Origin: Rhodococcus sp. KRD197
Lineage (GTDB): Bacteria > Actinomycetota > Actinomycetes > Mycobacteriales > Mycobacteriaceae
Reading direction: 5' to 3'
NCBI RefSeq assembly: GCF_017168235.1
Contig: NZ_JABFAO010000011.1
Coordinates: 555,513-619,512 of the forward strand
Length of the DNA: 64,000 bases
Part shown: positions 35,094-44,032 of the stretch, in pieces
How the letters are laid out: each line of letters starts with the position of its first letter
Numbering within the stretch: the stretch's first letter is position 1
Notes under the pieces: model-generated
The model's database searches: none
What the model was told of the DNA's origin: nothing
Seen by the model: only the letters and a program-made list of their open reading frames with translations
Program-made: the position numbers and the translations under genes

Positions 35094-36599
35094 ATGAACA
35101 CACGGACATCCGCCGCCGAGATCCTCGATGCGATTCTCGACGGCGGATCGTTCGTCTCCTGGGACAGCACGCCGATCGACGTCGCGCCCAACGCCTCGTA
35201 CGCTGCAGACCTGACCAAGGCGCGGGAGAAGAGCGGCGTCGACGAGGCCGTCCTCACCGGGCAGGGCCTGATCGACGGCCGGGTCGTGGCCGTCATCGCA
35301 TGCGAGTTCTCCTTCCTCGCCGGCTCGATCGGAGTGGCTGCCGCGGAACGGATCGCCTCGGCCGTCGAGCGGGCCACCGCCGAGAAGTTACCGCTGATCG
35401 CCTCCCCCACCTCCGGCGGAACTCGGATGCAGGAAGGCACACTCGCCTTCGTGCAGATGGTGAAGATCGCCGGCGCGGTCACTCTGCACAAACAGGCCGG
35501 TCTGCCATATCTGGTTTACCTGCGCAATCCCACGACGGGTGGCGTGTTCGCATCCTGGGGATCGCTGGCGCACGTGACATTCGCCGAGCCCTTTGCACTC
35601 ATCGGATTCCTCGGCCCACGCGTCTATCAGGCGCTGTACGACAAGCCATTTCCCGAGGGCGTCCAGACTGCCGAGAATCTCTACCACCACGGTGTCATCG
35701 ACGGTGTGGTGCCCGTCCCGAACCTTCGGCACCTGCTGGTCCGGGCCCTCCGCGTGGTCAGCGGGGACACCGACCTCCCGCACGAACTCGCGCCCGCACC
35801 TGCCGTCGCCGATATCCCGGAACACTCGGCCTGGCATTCGGTCATGTCATCGCGAAACCCCGACCGCCCAGGGGTGCGGCAGTTGCTCGAACACGCCGCC
35901 ACCGAGCAGGTACCGCTCAGCGGCACCGGCCAGGGTGAATCCGACACCACTATCCTGCTGTCGCTGTGCCGTTTTCGTGGGATCTCGTGTGTGGTGTTCG
36001 GCAACGACCGCAGCGGTCACAGCGTCACCGCCACCATGAGCCCAGGAGCTCTACGCGAAGCGCGCCGCGGGATGAAGCTGGCCGAGGAACTCGGCATCCC
36101 ACTCGTCCTCGTCATCGACACCTTCGGGGCCGCACTGTCCAAGGAGGCGGAGGAGGGCGGGTTGGCACCGGAAATCGCCCGCTGCATCAGCGATCTCGTC
36201 ACCGTCGACACCCCGACCGTGTCGGTGCTGCTGGGCCAGGGCACCGGCGGCGGGGCGTTGGCGTTGCTTCCGGCCGACCGGACGCTGTGCGCTCAAAATG
36301 CCTGGCTGGCCCCGCTGCCGCCGGAGGGCGCGAGCGCAATCGTGCACCGAGACACCGCACACGCCGCAGAGATGGCGGAATCACAGGGAATACGGTCGGT
36401 GGATCTGCTTCGCGACGGCATCGTCGACGCGATCGTTCCCGAGCACCCGGACGCCGCCGAGGAGCCCGTCGAGTTCTCGTTGCGCGTTGCCGGCGCCATC
36501 GCACGCGAACTCCGAGTCATCGCCCAAGCCGACTCCGACAGCCGCCTCGAGATGCGTATGTCGCGATACCGCAGGCTGGGGGTTCGTAACCTCGGGTGA
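35094..36599 (+). CDS. accD3: Acyl-CoA carboxylase carboxyltransferase, AccD3-like
   Basis: This 501-residue protein fuses the beta-type and alpha-type carboxyltransferase halves. The N-terminal half contains SPTSGGTRMQEGT and RNPTTGGVFASWGS, as in AccD. The C-terminal half (from about residue 265) has GMKLAEELGIPLVLVIDTFGA and GQGTGGGALALLPADR, as in AccA. M. tuberculosis AccD3 (Rv0904c, 495 residues) has the same size and neighbours. It should transfer carboxyl groups from a biotin carrier to acetyl-CoA or a related acyl-CoA. The biotin carboxylase subunit is not in the window. Confidence 0.9.
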   Translation: MNTRTSAAEILDAILDGGSFVSWDSTPIDVAPNASYAADLTKAREKSGVDEAVLTGQGLIDGRVVAVIACEFSFLAGSIGVAAAERIASAVERATAEKLPLIASPTSGGTRMQEGTLAFVQMVKIAGAVTLHKQAGLPYLVYLRNPTTGGVFASWGSLAHVTFAEPFALIGFLGPRVYQALYDKPFPEGVQTAENLYHHGVIDGVVPVPNLRHLLVRALRVVSGDTDLPHELAPAPAVADIPEHSAWHSVMSSRNPDRPGVRQLLEHAATEQVPLSGTGQGESDTTILLSLCRFRGISCVVFGNDRSGHSVTATMSPGALREARRGMKLAEELGIPLVLVIDTFGAALSKEAEEGGLAPEIARCISDLVTVDTPTVSVLLGQGTGGGALALLPADRTLCAQNAWLAPLPPEGASAIVHRDTAHAAEMAESQGIRSVDLLRDGIVDAIVPEHPDAAEEPVEFSLRVAGAIARELRVIAQADSDSRLEMRMSRYRRLGVRNLG

Positions 36600-36638
36600 G
36601 TCGGGCCTGGTTCCGAACCTGGCTGCACGGTTCGCCAC

Positions 36639-36644
36639 TAGGCT
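36639..36644 (+). promoter_or_regulatory. Putative -10 box (TAGGCT) for leaderless prpE mRNA
   Basis: TAGGCT is followed by six bases and the prpE ATG at 36651. No ribosome-binding site lies between, which fits a leaderless transcript. Confidence 0.45.
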
Positions 36645-36650
36645 GCATCC

Positions 36651-38510
36651 ATGAGTGGTGAATACCGGACCGCATTCGACCGCAGCGTCTCCGACCGCGA
36701 AGGGTTCTGGCTCGACGCTGCCCGCGACATCGACTGGGAGAGCCCTCCCACCACTGCCTACGGCGAGGGCCGGTGGTTCCCCGACGGCCGACTCAACACG
36801 TGCGTCAACGCCCTCGACCGCCACGTCGACGCAGGTCATGGCGACCGAACGGCGTTGATCTACGACTCTGCGATGATCGGGGTCCAGCGCAGCTACACCT
36901 ACTCCGAACTCCTCGACCACGTCGCGCGGTTCGCCGGAGTCCTCGCAGCGAACGGCGTCACCACCGGCGATCGCGTGGTGCTGTACCTGCCGATGATTCC
37001 GGAGGCGGTCATCGCGATGCTCGCCTGTGCGCGCATCGGCGCAGTGCATTCGGTCGTGTTCGGCGGCTTCGCGGCCAAGGAACTCGCGGCCCGCATCGAC
37101 GACGCCGAACCCGTACTCCTCGTCACCGCAAGTGGCGGTTTCGAGCCGGGCAGGGTCGTCGAATACCTGCCGATCGTGGAGAAAGCGCTGGCCATGGCCA
37201 CTGGCACGCCTCCGCAGGTCATCGTCAAGTCACGCGAGGGCATCGCAGGCGAACACTCCTGGCTCGATTGGGACGAACAGTTCTCCGACGCAACCGCAGC
37301 CGACCCGGTCACGGTGCAGGCAACCGATCCGCTCTACATCCTGTACACCTCCGGAACCACCGGAAAGCCCAAGGGCGTGGTGCGCGACAACGGAGGCCAC
37401 GCCGTTGCACTGACGTGGTCCATGCGCAACATCTACGACGTCGGCGCCGGTCAGGTCATGTGGACGGCATCCGACGTCGGCTGGGTGGTGGGCCACTCCT
37501 ACATCGTCTACGGCCCGCTGTTCGCCGGCGCCACAACCGTCCTGTACGAGGGCAAACCCGTGGGGACTCCCGACGCCGGTGCGTTCTGGCGCGTCATCTC
37601 CGATCACGGCGTCCGCGCGCTCTTCACCGCACCCACTGCGCTCCGGGCGATCCGCAAGGTGGACCCGCATGCCGCCGAACTCGAGAAATACGACATCAGC
37701 ACTCTGGCAACACTCTTCGTTGCCGGTGAGCGCCTCGATCCCGACACGTACGAGTGGAGTTCACGCACCCTGGACCGGCCCGTCGTCGACCACTGGTGGC
37801 AAACCGAAACGGGCTGGGCGATCTGCGCCAACCTGCGCGGCCTGGAACCGCTTCCGATCAAATCAGGCTCGCCGACGGTGGCCGTGCCCGGATTCCGCGT
37901 CGCCATCCTCGACGCTTCGGGCAACGCGGTGGACGCCGGCGCCGAGGGCAACATCGTCATCGAACTGCCGTTGCCGCCGGGCACACTCGTCGGATTGTGG
38001 AACGACGAGAACCGGTACCAGCGTTCCTATCTCGACACCTTCCCCGGCTACTACCTGACCGGCGATTCCGGCTACATCGACGCCGACGGCTATGTCTATG
38101 TCCTCGGCCGCAGCGACGACGTGATCAACGTTGCCGGACATCGACTTTCGACAGGTTCGATGGAGGCCGTGGTGGCGGGCCACCCCGCCGTCGCCGAATG
38201 CGCCGTCATCGGAATTCACGACGATCTCAAGGGCCAGCGTCCGAGCGGATACGTGGTGCTCAAATCCGGAGAGACCATCACCGAGGATCAGTTGCGTGAC
38301 GAGCTCGTCGCGATGGTTCGCGATCAGATCGGCGCGCTCGCAACCTTCCGTGACGTCACGATCGTCGGTGCGTTGCCCAAGACGCGATCCGGAAAGATTC
38401 TCCGCAAGACGATGCGGCAGATCGTCGCCGGTGAGGAATACGGCGTGCCGTCGACCATCGAGGATCCGGCGGTACTCGATGCGTTGGAGAAGCTGCTGCG
38501 ACACCAGTAA
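36651..38510 (+). CDS. prpE: Propionyl-CoA synthetase (PrpE-like acyl-CoA ligase)
   Basis: This 619-residue adenylate-forming enzyme has the P-loop YTSGTTGKPKG (about residue 230), the WWQTETGWAI region (about 382), the hinge DGYVYVLGRSDDVIN (about 480) and the catalytic Lys in TRSGKILRK (about 582). The start (EYRTAFDRSVSDREGFW) is characteristic of PrpE rather than AcsA. It activates propionate with ATP and CoA in the cytosol. With AccD3 and the monocarboxylate symporters it points to short-chain acid use. Acetate or another short acid may also be substrates. Confidence 0.9.
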   Translation: MSGEYRTAFDRSVSDREGFWLDAARDIDWESPPTTAYGEGRWFPDGRLNTCVNALDRHVDAGHGDRTALIYDSAMIGVQRSYTYSELLDHVARFAGVLAANGVTTGDRVVLYLPMIPEAVIAMLACARIGAVHSVVFGGFAAKELAARIDDAEPVLLVTASGGFEPGRVVEYLPIVEKALAMATGTPPQVIVKSREGIAGEHSWLDWDEQFSDATAADPVTVQATDPLYILYTSGTTGKPKGVVRDNGGHAVALTWSMRNIYDVGAGQVMWTASDVGWVVGHSYIVYGPLFAGATTVLYEGKPVGTPDAGAFWRVISDHGVRALFTAPTALRAIRKVDPHAAELEKYDISTLATLFVAGERLDPDTYEWSSRTLDRPVVDHWWQTETGWAICANLRGLEPLPIKSGSPTVAVPGFRVAILDASGNAVDAGAEGNIVIELPLPPGTLVGLWNDENRYQRSYLDTFPGYYLTGDSGYIDADGYVYVLGRSDDVINVAGHRLSTGSMEAVVAGHPAVAECAVIGIHDDLKGQRPSGYVVLKSGETITEDQLRDELVAMVRDQIGALATFRDVTIVGALPKTRSGKILRKTMRQIVAGEEYGVPSTIEDPAVLDALEKLLRHQ

Positions 38511-38583
38511 CGGCAGTAATCCACGCAACGTTGTCCGAAATCCGCGCGCGCACAACCACGAGCCCGCAGTAGCGTCGTATCCC

Positions 38584-39486
38584 ATGACAGACCTCGATAC
38601 CGAACCGAAAACGGATTGGCTCGCCCTCGGCGCCGTCGCTGTGACGGTGTTGTCCTGGGCATCGGCGTTCGTCGCCATCCGAGGCATCGGGGAGTCGTTC
38701 GGCGCGGGCCCGCTCGCGCTCGGCCGGCTGCTGATCGGCAGCCTCGTCCTGGGCGCACTCGTGCTCTCGCGGGGCCGATGGGTCAAACCCAACCGTGCGC
38801 AGTGGATTCAGATCTTCAGCGTCGGGGTGTTCTGGTTCGCGATCTACAACGTCGCGCTCAACGCCGCCGAACAGCGCGTCGACGCGGGGACGACGTCGAT
38901 GCTCATCCAGATCGGCCCCATACTCGTCGCTGTCTTCGCCGGAATTCTGCTCGGTGAGGGCTTTCCACGCTGGTTGCTGATCGGCGCTGCCATAGCTTTC
39001 GCGGGGGCTGTGATGGTCGGTGTCGTCAGTGCCGTCACCACCACCGACACCACTCGCACCGATCCGGGCTTCCTCGGTATCGCACTATGCCTGGTAGCTG
39101 CGGCCACCTATGCCATCGGAGTGCTCAGTCAGAAGCCCGTGCTCAGATCCATTCCGGGGCTGCAGGTCACGTGGATGGCCTGCGCGATCGGCGCAGTGTG
39201 CACGCTTCCGTTCGCGCCGGGTTTGATCGACGACCTTCGAGATGCGTCACCGGCCGCCACCGGCGGTCTGATCTATCTGGGACTCGTCCCGACCGCGATC
39301 GCATTCAGCACCTGGGCCTACGCGTTGACGCGAATGGATGCCGGCCGGCTCGGCATCACCACCTATGTCATCCCACCGCTGACCATCCTGCTCGGCTGGG
39401 TTCTGCTCGGCGAGATCCCGCACTACCTGGCGGTCGTCGGCGGAATGATCTGCCTGGTGGGCGTCGGATTGTCCCGCAAACGCTAG
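38584..39486 (+). CDS. EamA/DMT-family exporter
   Basis: This 300-residue protein has ten predicted helices in two EamA repeats. The first begins ALGAVAVTVLSWASAFVAIRG and the second includes GIALCLVAAATYAIGVLSQ. It ends in a short basic tail. The ATG at 38584 is used. The frame is open further upstream but lies within prpE. It is probably an exporter of amino acids or other metabolites. The substrate is unknown. Its last bases overlap the end of the convergent photolyase gene by 4 bp. Confidence 0.88.
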   Translation: MTDLDTEPKTDWLALGAVAVTVLSWASAFVAIRGIGESFGAGPLALGRLLIGSLVLGALVLSRGRWVKPNRAQWIQIFSVGVFWFAIYNVALNAAEQRVDAGTTSMLIQIGPILVAVFAGILLGEGFPRWLLIGAAIAFAGAVMVGVVSAVTTTDTTRTDPGFLGIALCLVAAATYAIGVLSQKPVLRSIPGLQVTWMACAIGAVCTLPFAPGLIDDLRDASPAATGGLIYLGLVPTAIAFSTWAYALTRMDAGRLGITTYVIPPLTILLGWVLLGEIPHYLAVVGGMICLVGVGLSRKR

Positions 39487-40814
39487 AGGGACTTGAAACG
39501 CGCAATCGCCACTTCCCGCTCGTGTTTGTGGTCCACGATCGGCTCCGGATAGCCCTTGGGGCGACCGAACTTCAAGGTGTGCACCGATTTTCCCTCCTCG
39601 CCGCGCAGTTCCGGCACCCAGCGTCGCACGTAATCGCCGGTGGGGTCGAACTTCTCGCCCTGCGTGATGGGGTTGAACACCCGAAAGTACGGGGACGCGT
39701 CGGTACCCGTCCCGGCGGTCCACTGCCAGCCGTGCTGATTGTTCGCCAGGTCACCGTCGACGAGTTGCGCCATGAAGTAGCGCGCCCCCCACCACCACGG
39801 CAGATGCAGATCCTTGACGAGGAATGACGCGACGATCATGCGGACACGGTTGTGCATCCACTTCTCGGAGTCGAGCTGGCGCATTCCGGCGTCCACGATC
39901 GGGAATCCGGTCCGGCCCTCTTTCCAGATGTCGAAGAGCTCGTAGGCGTGTTCGCTGGTGTCGAGTTCGATCTTGTCGAATTTCTTGTCGTAGTTCTCCC
40001 TGGCACTGTCGGGTCGCTGAAACAATATGTCCGCGTAGAAATCTCGCCAGGCGAGCTGCTTTCGATAGCCCGCAGCCCCCTCGCCGCGGAGCTTACCCAG
40101 GTCCGCGAGCATCGTGCGCGGGTGAATGTTCCCGTACTTGAGGTACACCGACATTCGGCTGGTCGAGTCGAGATCCGGACGGTTGCGTTCATCCTCGTAC
40201 GCCGAAACACGCTCGAGAAACTCCTTCCAGTTCGCCAACGCTGCAGTCTCCCCGGCCTCCACCGTCGACCCGTCCTTTTCCTCGGGGATCGCGGCACGGC
40301 GCGGCAACCCCGAGACCTGCGATGGATCGAGCCACTCCACGGTGTCCGCCGACGTCGCGGCGGGCCCTCGCCAGCCATGCTCCATCCACTGGCGGAAGTA
40401 CGGGGTGAACACCTTGTACGGATCACCGTCGTTCTTGGTCACCCGTCCAGGCGCGATGGCGAACGGCGACCCCGTTGCGACGAGGTCGACGTGCTTGCCG
40501 ACGCGTTCGTCGCGATCACGTCCGTACGGCCCGTAATCGGCACTGACATGCACCTCGGCGGTATCGAGCGCCTGAGCGACTTTCGGAACGACCTCCTCCG
40601 GATCACCCTTGACCACCAGAAGTCGACCACCGAGCTGATCGTCGAGTGCCTGCAGGCTCCGATACAGGAAATCGCGTCGCGGCCCGCCCGAGGTTTTCAG
40701 CAGTTTCTCGTCGAGCACGAACAATCCGAGAACGGGACCGGCGCCGTCCGCGGCAGCGGTCAGGGTCGGGAGATCACCTGTTCGCAGGTCACGTCGAAAC
40801 CACACAACAGTCAT
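39483..40814 (-). CDS. phr: Deoxyribodipyrimidine photolyase
   Basis: This 443-residue photolyase starts VVWFRRDLRTGDLPTL, with an N-terminal alpha/beta domain for the antenna chromophore. The C-terminal FAD-binding domain contains SRMSVYLKYGNIHPRTML, WMHNRVRMIVASFLVKDL and NNQHGWQWTAGTGTDA, the usual class I CPD photolyase motifs. It repairs UV-induced pyrimidine dimers using light. A TAAGAC box 7 bp before the ATG suggests a leaderless mRNA. Confidence 0.94.
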   Translation of the reverse strand: MTVVWFRRDLRTGDLPTLTAAADGAGPVLGLFVLDEKLLKTSGGPRRDFLYRSLQALDDQLGGRLLVVKGDPEEVVPKVAQALDTAEVHVSADYGPYGRDRDERVGKHVDLVATGSPFAIAPGRVTKNDGDPYKVFTPYFRQWMEHGWRGPAATSADTVEWLDPSQVSGLPRRAAIPEEKDGSTVEAGETAALANWKEFLERVSAYEDERNRPDLDSTSRMSVYLKYGNIHPRTMLADLGKLRGEGAAGYRKQLAWRDFYADILFQRPDSARENYDKKFDKIELDTSEHAYELFDIWKEGRTGFPIVDAGMRQLDSEKWMHNRVRMIVASFLVKDLHLPWWWGARYFMAQLVDGDLANNQHGWQWTAGTGTDASPYFRVFNPITQGEKFDPTGDYVRRWVPELRGEEGKSVHTLKFGRPKGYPEPIVDHKHEREVAIARFKSL

Positions 40815-40821
40815 GCATCCA

Positions 40822-40827
40822 GTCTTA
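40822..40827 (-). promoter_or_regulatory. Putative -10 box (TAAGAC) for leaderless photolyase mRNA
   Basis: TAAGAC on the minus strand is separated by seven bases from the photolyase ATG. There is no ribosome-binding site. The hexamer lacks the final T of the usual TANNNT, so this call is weak. Confidence 0.33.
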
Positions 40828-40885
40828 CCGGAGGAATCTCATAGATCTCCCATACTTGCCTCACTCGCTGCCCAAAATTGGGTTC

Positions 40886-40891
40886 TACCTT
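40886..40891 (+). promoter_or_regulatory. Putative -10 box (TACCTT) upstream of small ORF and prrAB
   Basis: TACCTT lies seven bases before the ATG at 40899 and could drive a leaderless mRNA for the 70-residue ORF and the prrA/prrB genes behind it. A short dyad (CCCAA-AA-TTGGG) lies just upstream. Confidence 0.38.
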
Positions 40892-40898
40892 GGGAAAC

Positions 40899-41111
40899 AT
40901 GACAAACACAGCAACCCCGATCTTCCCCGGAGCGGCGTCGCTGGTGAACAGCACCTGCACGTTCGACGCGTTCTACGCCAAGCTCTACGCCAACGCGCCC
41001 GCAGTAGCGTGGACGCTCGACGCCGATCGCGACCGCCGCACCGCACTCGATGAGTTCTTCGCCAAAACGCCCGAGGAGCGAGCCATAGCCATCGACAGTT
41101 GGGCTGCATAA
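40899..41111 (+). CDS. Small conserved-looking protein upstream of prrAB
   Basis: This 70-residue acidic protein ([19 protein letters not shown] near the start, then [17 protein letters not shown] and a charged C-terminus) has no signal peptide or membrane helix. I do not recognise a family. It ends 8 bp before prrA, which suggests co-transcription. The ATG at 40899 is preferred over a frame start at 40878 because of the -10-like box just before it. It may be a small regulator or accessory protein of the PrrAB system. Confidence 0.6.
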   Translation: MTNTATPIFPGAASLVNSTCTFDAFYAKLYANAPAVAWTLDADRDRRTALDEFFAKTPEERAIAIDSWAA

Positions 41112-41119
41112 TTGCGGGT

Positions 41120-41824
41120 GTGCCCGACACTGCCACCGTCCTCATCGTCGACGACGACGCGGACGTGCTCTCTTCCCTCCAGCGTGGACTGCGCCTGTCC
41201 GGATTCACCGTCATCACTGCCGTGGACGGTGCCCAGGCGCTGAGCGTGGTCAGCCAGCGCGCACCCGATGTGGTGGTTCTCGACATCAACATGCCCGTCC
41301 TCGACGGGGCCAGCGTCGTCAAGGCGCTACGCGCCATGGGCAACGACGTCCCCATCTGTGTGCTGAGCGCGCGCAGTTCGGTGGACGACCGCATCTCGGG
41401 CCTCGAATCCGGCGCCGACGACTACCTCACCAAACCATTCGTCCTCGCCGAACTGGTCGCCCGCATCCGCGCGATGCTGCGCCGCCGCGCAGCAGCCCCG
41501 GCTGCAACCCCGGACGCCGACTCGGCCGTGGTGATCGGCGACCTCCGCGTCGACATTCCCGGATACCGAGCTCATGTGAAGGATCGAGAGCTCGACCTGA
41601 CGAAACGCGAGTTCGAACTCCTCGCCGTGCTCGCCCGCAACTCCGGTGTGGTCCTCACCCGCGAAAGACTGCTCGAGCTCGTGTGGGGATACGACTTCGT
41701 CGCCGATACCAACGTCGTCGACGTCTTCGTCGGATATCTACGACGCAAGATCGAGGTCGACGGTCAATCGCGCGTGCTGCACACCGTCCGCGGCGTCGGC
41801 TTCGTCCTGCGCGCAGCATCGTGA
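41120..41824 (+). CDS. prrA: OmpR-family response regulator PrrA
   Basis: This 234-residue regulator has an N-terminal receiver domain with acidic pocket VDDDAD, phosphoacceptor Asp about residue 55 in VVLDINMP, and Lys in DYLTKPF. The C-terminal OmpR winged helix ends in [14 protein letters not shown]. Length, sequence and the partner kinase match PrrA of M. tuberculosis (Rv0903c), an essential regulator there. The GTG at 41120 is the likely start. Its TGA overlaps the GTG of prrB. Confidence 0.9.
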   Translation: MPDTATVLIVDDDADVLSSLQRGLRLSGFTVITAVDGAQALSVVSQRAPDVVVLDINMPVLDGASVVKALRAMGNDVPICVLSARSSVDDRISGLESGADDYLTKPFVLAELVARIRAMLRRRAAAPAATPDADSAVVIGDLRVDIPGYRAHVKDRELDLTKREFELLAVLARNSGVVLTRERLLELVWGYDFVADTNVVDVFVGYLRRKIEVDGQSRVLHTVRGVGFVLRAAS

Positions 41825-43155
41825 ACAGATCGAGTGGGTTCTCGCTGCGTGCCCGAGTGGCAGCTGCGACGGCACTCGGCGCAACCATCGTCGTCGCAAC
41901 GCTCGGAGTGGTCACCTCCGTCGCCATCTCCCGAAACAACGTCAACAATCTCGACGACCGCCTCACGACGGCCTCGCAAGTGCTGATTCCGAGTGCGGCC
42001 AGCCTCGAGCTGTTCCTGGACCAGCTCGCCAGCACCGGCGCGTTCGCCGTCACCATCAGAACCGGCGGATTGGTGGTCGCCTCGACGCCGACGCAGCTGC
42101 CCGATCTCGATGAGGGCTCCCAGACGGTCGACGTCGACGGCGACCGGTTCCGCGTCTACACCTCGCGTGCGGTCTCTGCCACCGACATCGTCATCTCCAT
42201 CGGTGTGCCGGCGATCGAGGCCCAGCGCGTCACCGACGACCAGCAACGCTGGGTGATCCTCGGCGGCCTCGCTGCCATCGCCGCATCCACCGGACTCGGC
42301 TGGGTGTTCGGTGGCCGCGCGGTGAAACCGCTGGTGACCCTGACCGAACAGGTCAGTGCGCGGCCGCCCCAACCACCCCAGACCCGAACAGGCGTCCGCG
42401 AGGCCGACGAGTTGGCCATCGCCATCGCCGACATGCTGCAGCGACTCAACGACGCGCAGGCCCGCACCAACGACGCACTCGGCACCGCCCGCGACTTCGC
42501 GGCTGTGTCCGCACACGAGCTTCGGACGCCGTTGACGGCCATGCGGACAGACATCGAGGTCCTACGCACCCTCGAACTCGAACCGCCGCAACGCTCGGAG
42601 ATACTCGACGACCTCCAACGCACCCAGGGGCGCGTAGAAGCCACCCTCTCTGCGTTGGAAAGACTCGCATCGGGTGAACTGTCCAGCGAGAACGACCGCG
42701 TGAACGTCGACGTCGTGGAGATCTGCGATGTCGCAGCGCAGGACGCCATGCGGCAGAACCCGGAACTAGATGTGCGGATCGAATCCGACACGACCGAGTA
42801 CATGCGTGCACTGCCGGCCGGTCTGCGGCTCGCGCTCGACAACGCGATCATCAACGCGGTCCGACACGGCGGCGCCACACAGGTGAGGATCACCGTTGCT
42901 CGCGAGGACGCCTGCGTCAGCATCACCATCGATGACAACGGAAGCGGAATCCCGGCGTCGGAGCGCACGTCGGTGTTCGAGCGGTTCTACCGCGGAGCGT
43001 CCGCAACGAAGGGCGGCTCAGGCCTCGGTTTGGCCCTCGTCGAGCAACAGGCCGAAATACACGGCGGCCGGGCGTACTTCGCCGACAGTCCACTCGGCGG
43101 GGCCCGGCTGGTGTTGGAACTTGCCGATCACGAGGTTCCCAGCGACACTGCCTGA
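41821..43155 (+). CDS. prrB: Sensor histidine kinase PrrB
   Basis: This 444-residue kinase has a first membrane helix (about residues 10-32), an extracytoplasmic sensor domain (about 35-140), a second helix (about 142-162), a HAMP-like segment, and HisKA with the phosphoacceptor in [16 protein letters not shown]. The HATPase domain has [23 protein letters not shown] and [12 protein letters not shown]. It corresponds to M. tuberculosis PrrB (Rv0902c). The GTG start overlaps prrA, so the two are coupled. The 3' end overlaps the convergent gene at 43128 by 28 bp. Confidence 0.9.
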   Translation: MNRSSGFSLRARVAAATALGATIVVATLGVVTSVAISRNNVNNLDDRLTTASQVLIPSAASLELFLDQLASTGAFAVTIRTGGLVVASTPTQLPDLDEGSQTVDVDGDRFRVYTSRAVSATDIVISIGVPAIEAQRVTDDQQRWVILGGLAAIAASTGLGWVFGGRAVKPLVTLTEQVSARPPQPPQTRTGVREADELAIAIADMLQRLNDAQARTNDALGTARDFAAVSAHELRTPLTAMRTDIEVLRTLELEPPQRSEILDDLQRTQGRVEATLSALERLASGELSSENDRVNVDVVEICDVAAQDAMRQNPELDVRIESDTTEYMRALPAGLRLALDNAIINAVRHGGATQVRITVAREDACVSITIDDNGSGIPASERTSVFERFYRGASATKGGSGLGLALVEQQAEIHGGRAYFADSPLGGARLVLELADHEVPSDTA

Positions 43156-43493
43156 CTGCCGGCAAAGGCCGCGACCTCGATGGCCACCGCGGCGACGAGC
43201 AACGACATCGCGAAGCCCGGCAGCACTGAGGCGACGAGACCGATTGCGGCCGCCGCAACAATGTTGGCCGACATCACCGTCCACAGCATGGGCCGAAGAG
43301 CGAACCGCCTCGACCCGAACCACAGAAACGCTGCCCAGGCCGCGACCACGGACGCCACGGCAACCAACGCGATGGGGCTTACTTCGAGAATCGGGGCGAG
43401 CAGCGGAGTGAACCCCGCGACCAGCACTGCCGTCGCCGCGCAATACACCGCGTCCAAGCGGAGCGATACCGAGCCGATACGTCGACCGTCCAC
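43128..43493 (-). CDS. Four-helix membrane protein of unknown function
   Basis: This 121-residue hydrophobic protein has four predicted helices (around AVYCAATAVLVAGFTPLLA, ALVAVASVVAAWAAFLWFG, LWTVMSANIVAAAAIGL and SLLVAAVAIEVAAF). It starts with GTG. Similar small proteins occur widely in actinobacteria without assigned function. It overlaps the end of prrB in antiparallel orientation and is probably in one unit with the FKBP gene upstream, 28 bp away. Confidence 0.7.
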   Translation of the reverse strand: MDGRRIGSVSLRLDAVYCAATAVLVAGFTPLLAPILEVSPIALVAVASVVAAWAAFLWFGSRRFALRPMLWTVMSANIVAAAAIGLVASVLPGFAMSLLVAAVAIEVAAFAGSQAVSLGTS

Positions 43494-43521
43494 GAGTCCC
43501 CCTAAGCGTCGGCAGCAGCGG

Positions 43522-43881
43522 CTACTTGACGTCGAGCAGGTCGATCACGAACACGAGCGTCTTGCCCGACAGCTGGTGACCGTGACCGGCAGGTCCGTAT
43601 GCCAGCTCCGGCGGAATGGTGAGCTGACGACGCCCACCGACCTTCATACCGGGAATGCCGTCCTGCCACCCTTGAATCAGGCCCTGCAGGGGGAACTTGA
43701 TCGACTCGCCGCGGTTCCACGAGGAGTCGAATTCCTCGCCCGACTCGAACTCGACGCCGACGTAATGGACCTCGACGTTGCAGCCGGCAACCGCTTCTGC
43801 GCCGTCGCCTTCGACCAGATCCACCACCACTAGGTCGGTGGGCGGAGGGCCGGCTTGAAACTCGATAATTGGCTTCGTCAC
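43522..43881 (-). CDS. FKBP-type peptidyl-prolyl isomerase
   Basis: This single-domain FKBP of 119 residues has VEVHYVGVEFESGEEFDSSW, then FPLQGLIQGWQDGIPGMKVG and a final ELAYGP with VFVIDLLDV, which carry the active-site aromatic residues. No signal peptide is present, so it is cytoplasmic. It catalyses cis-trans isomerisation of prolyl bonds in folding. The GTG at 43881 matches the usual TKPIIEF start of the family. A GTG at 43890 is an alternative. Confidence 0.92.
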   Translation of the reverse strand: MTKPIIEFQAGPPPTDLVVVDLVEGDGAEAVAGCNVEVHYVGVEFESGEEFDSSWNRGESIKFPLQGLIQGWQDGIPGMKVGGRRQLTIPPELAYGPAGHGHQLSGKTLVFVIDLLDVK

Positions 43882-43907
43882 GACGTCCACCCTACGGCGC
43901 GGCCGTC

Positions 43908-44002
43908 AGACTTTCGGAGCAGGTGCAGATAACGACGGCTTTCCCCAGCTAGAGGTGCTGACGGATGCTCCGGCGGTCAGCGAAGCCATAGGCTGAAAGT
44001 CT
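43908..44002 (+). other. Nested inverted repeats in the leader of the nitrilase gene
   Basis: An outer pairing AGACTTTC (43908-43915) with GAAAGTCT (43995-44002) encloses two adjacent inner pairings: GGAGCA (43916-43921) with TGCTCC (43966-43971), and AGCC (43984-43987) with GGCT (43991-43994). Both inner helices abut the outer one, giving a possible three-way junction just before the gene at 44033. It could be a leader RNA structure or chance. I do not recognise a known riboswitch. Confidence 0.3.
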
Positions 44003-44032
44003 ATGGCCGAAGAAACGAACCAGGAGGATCAG

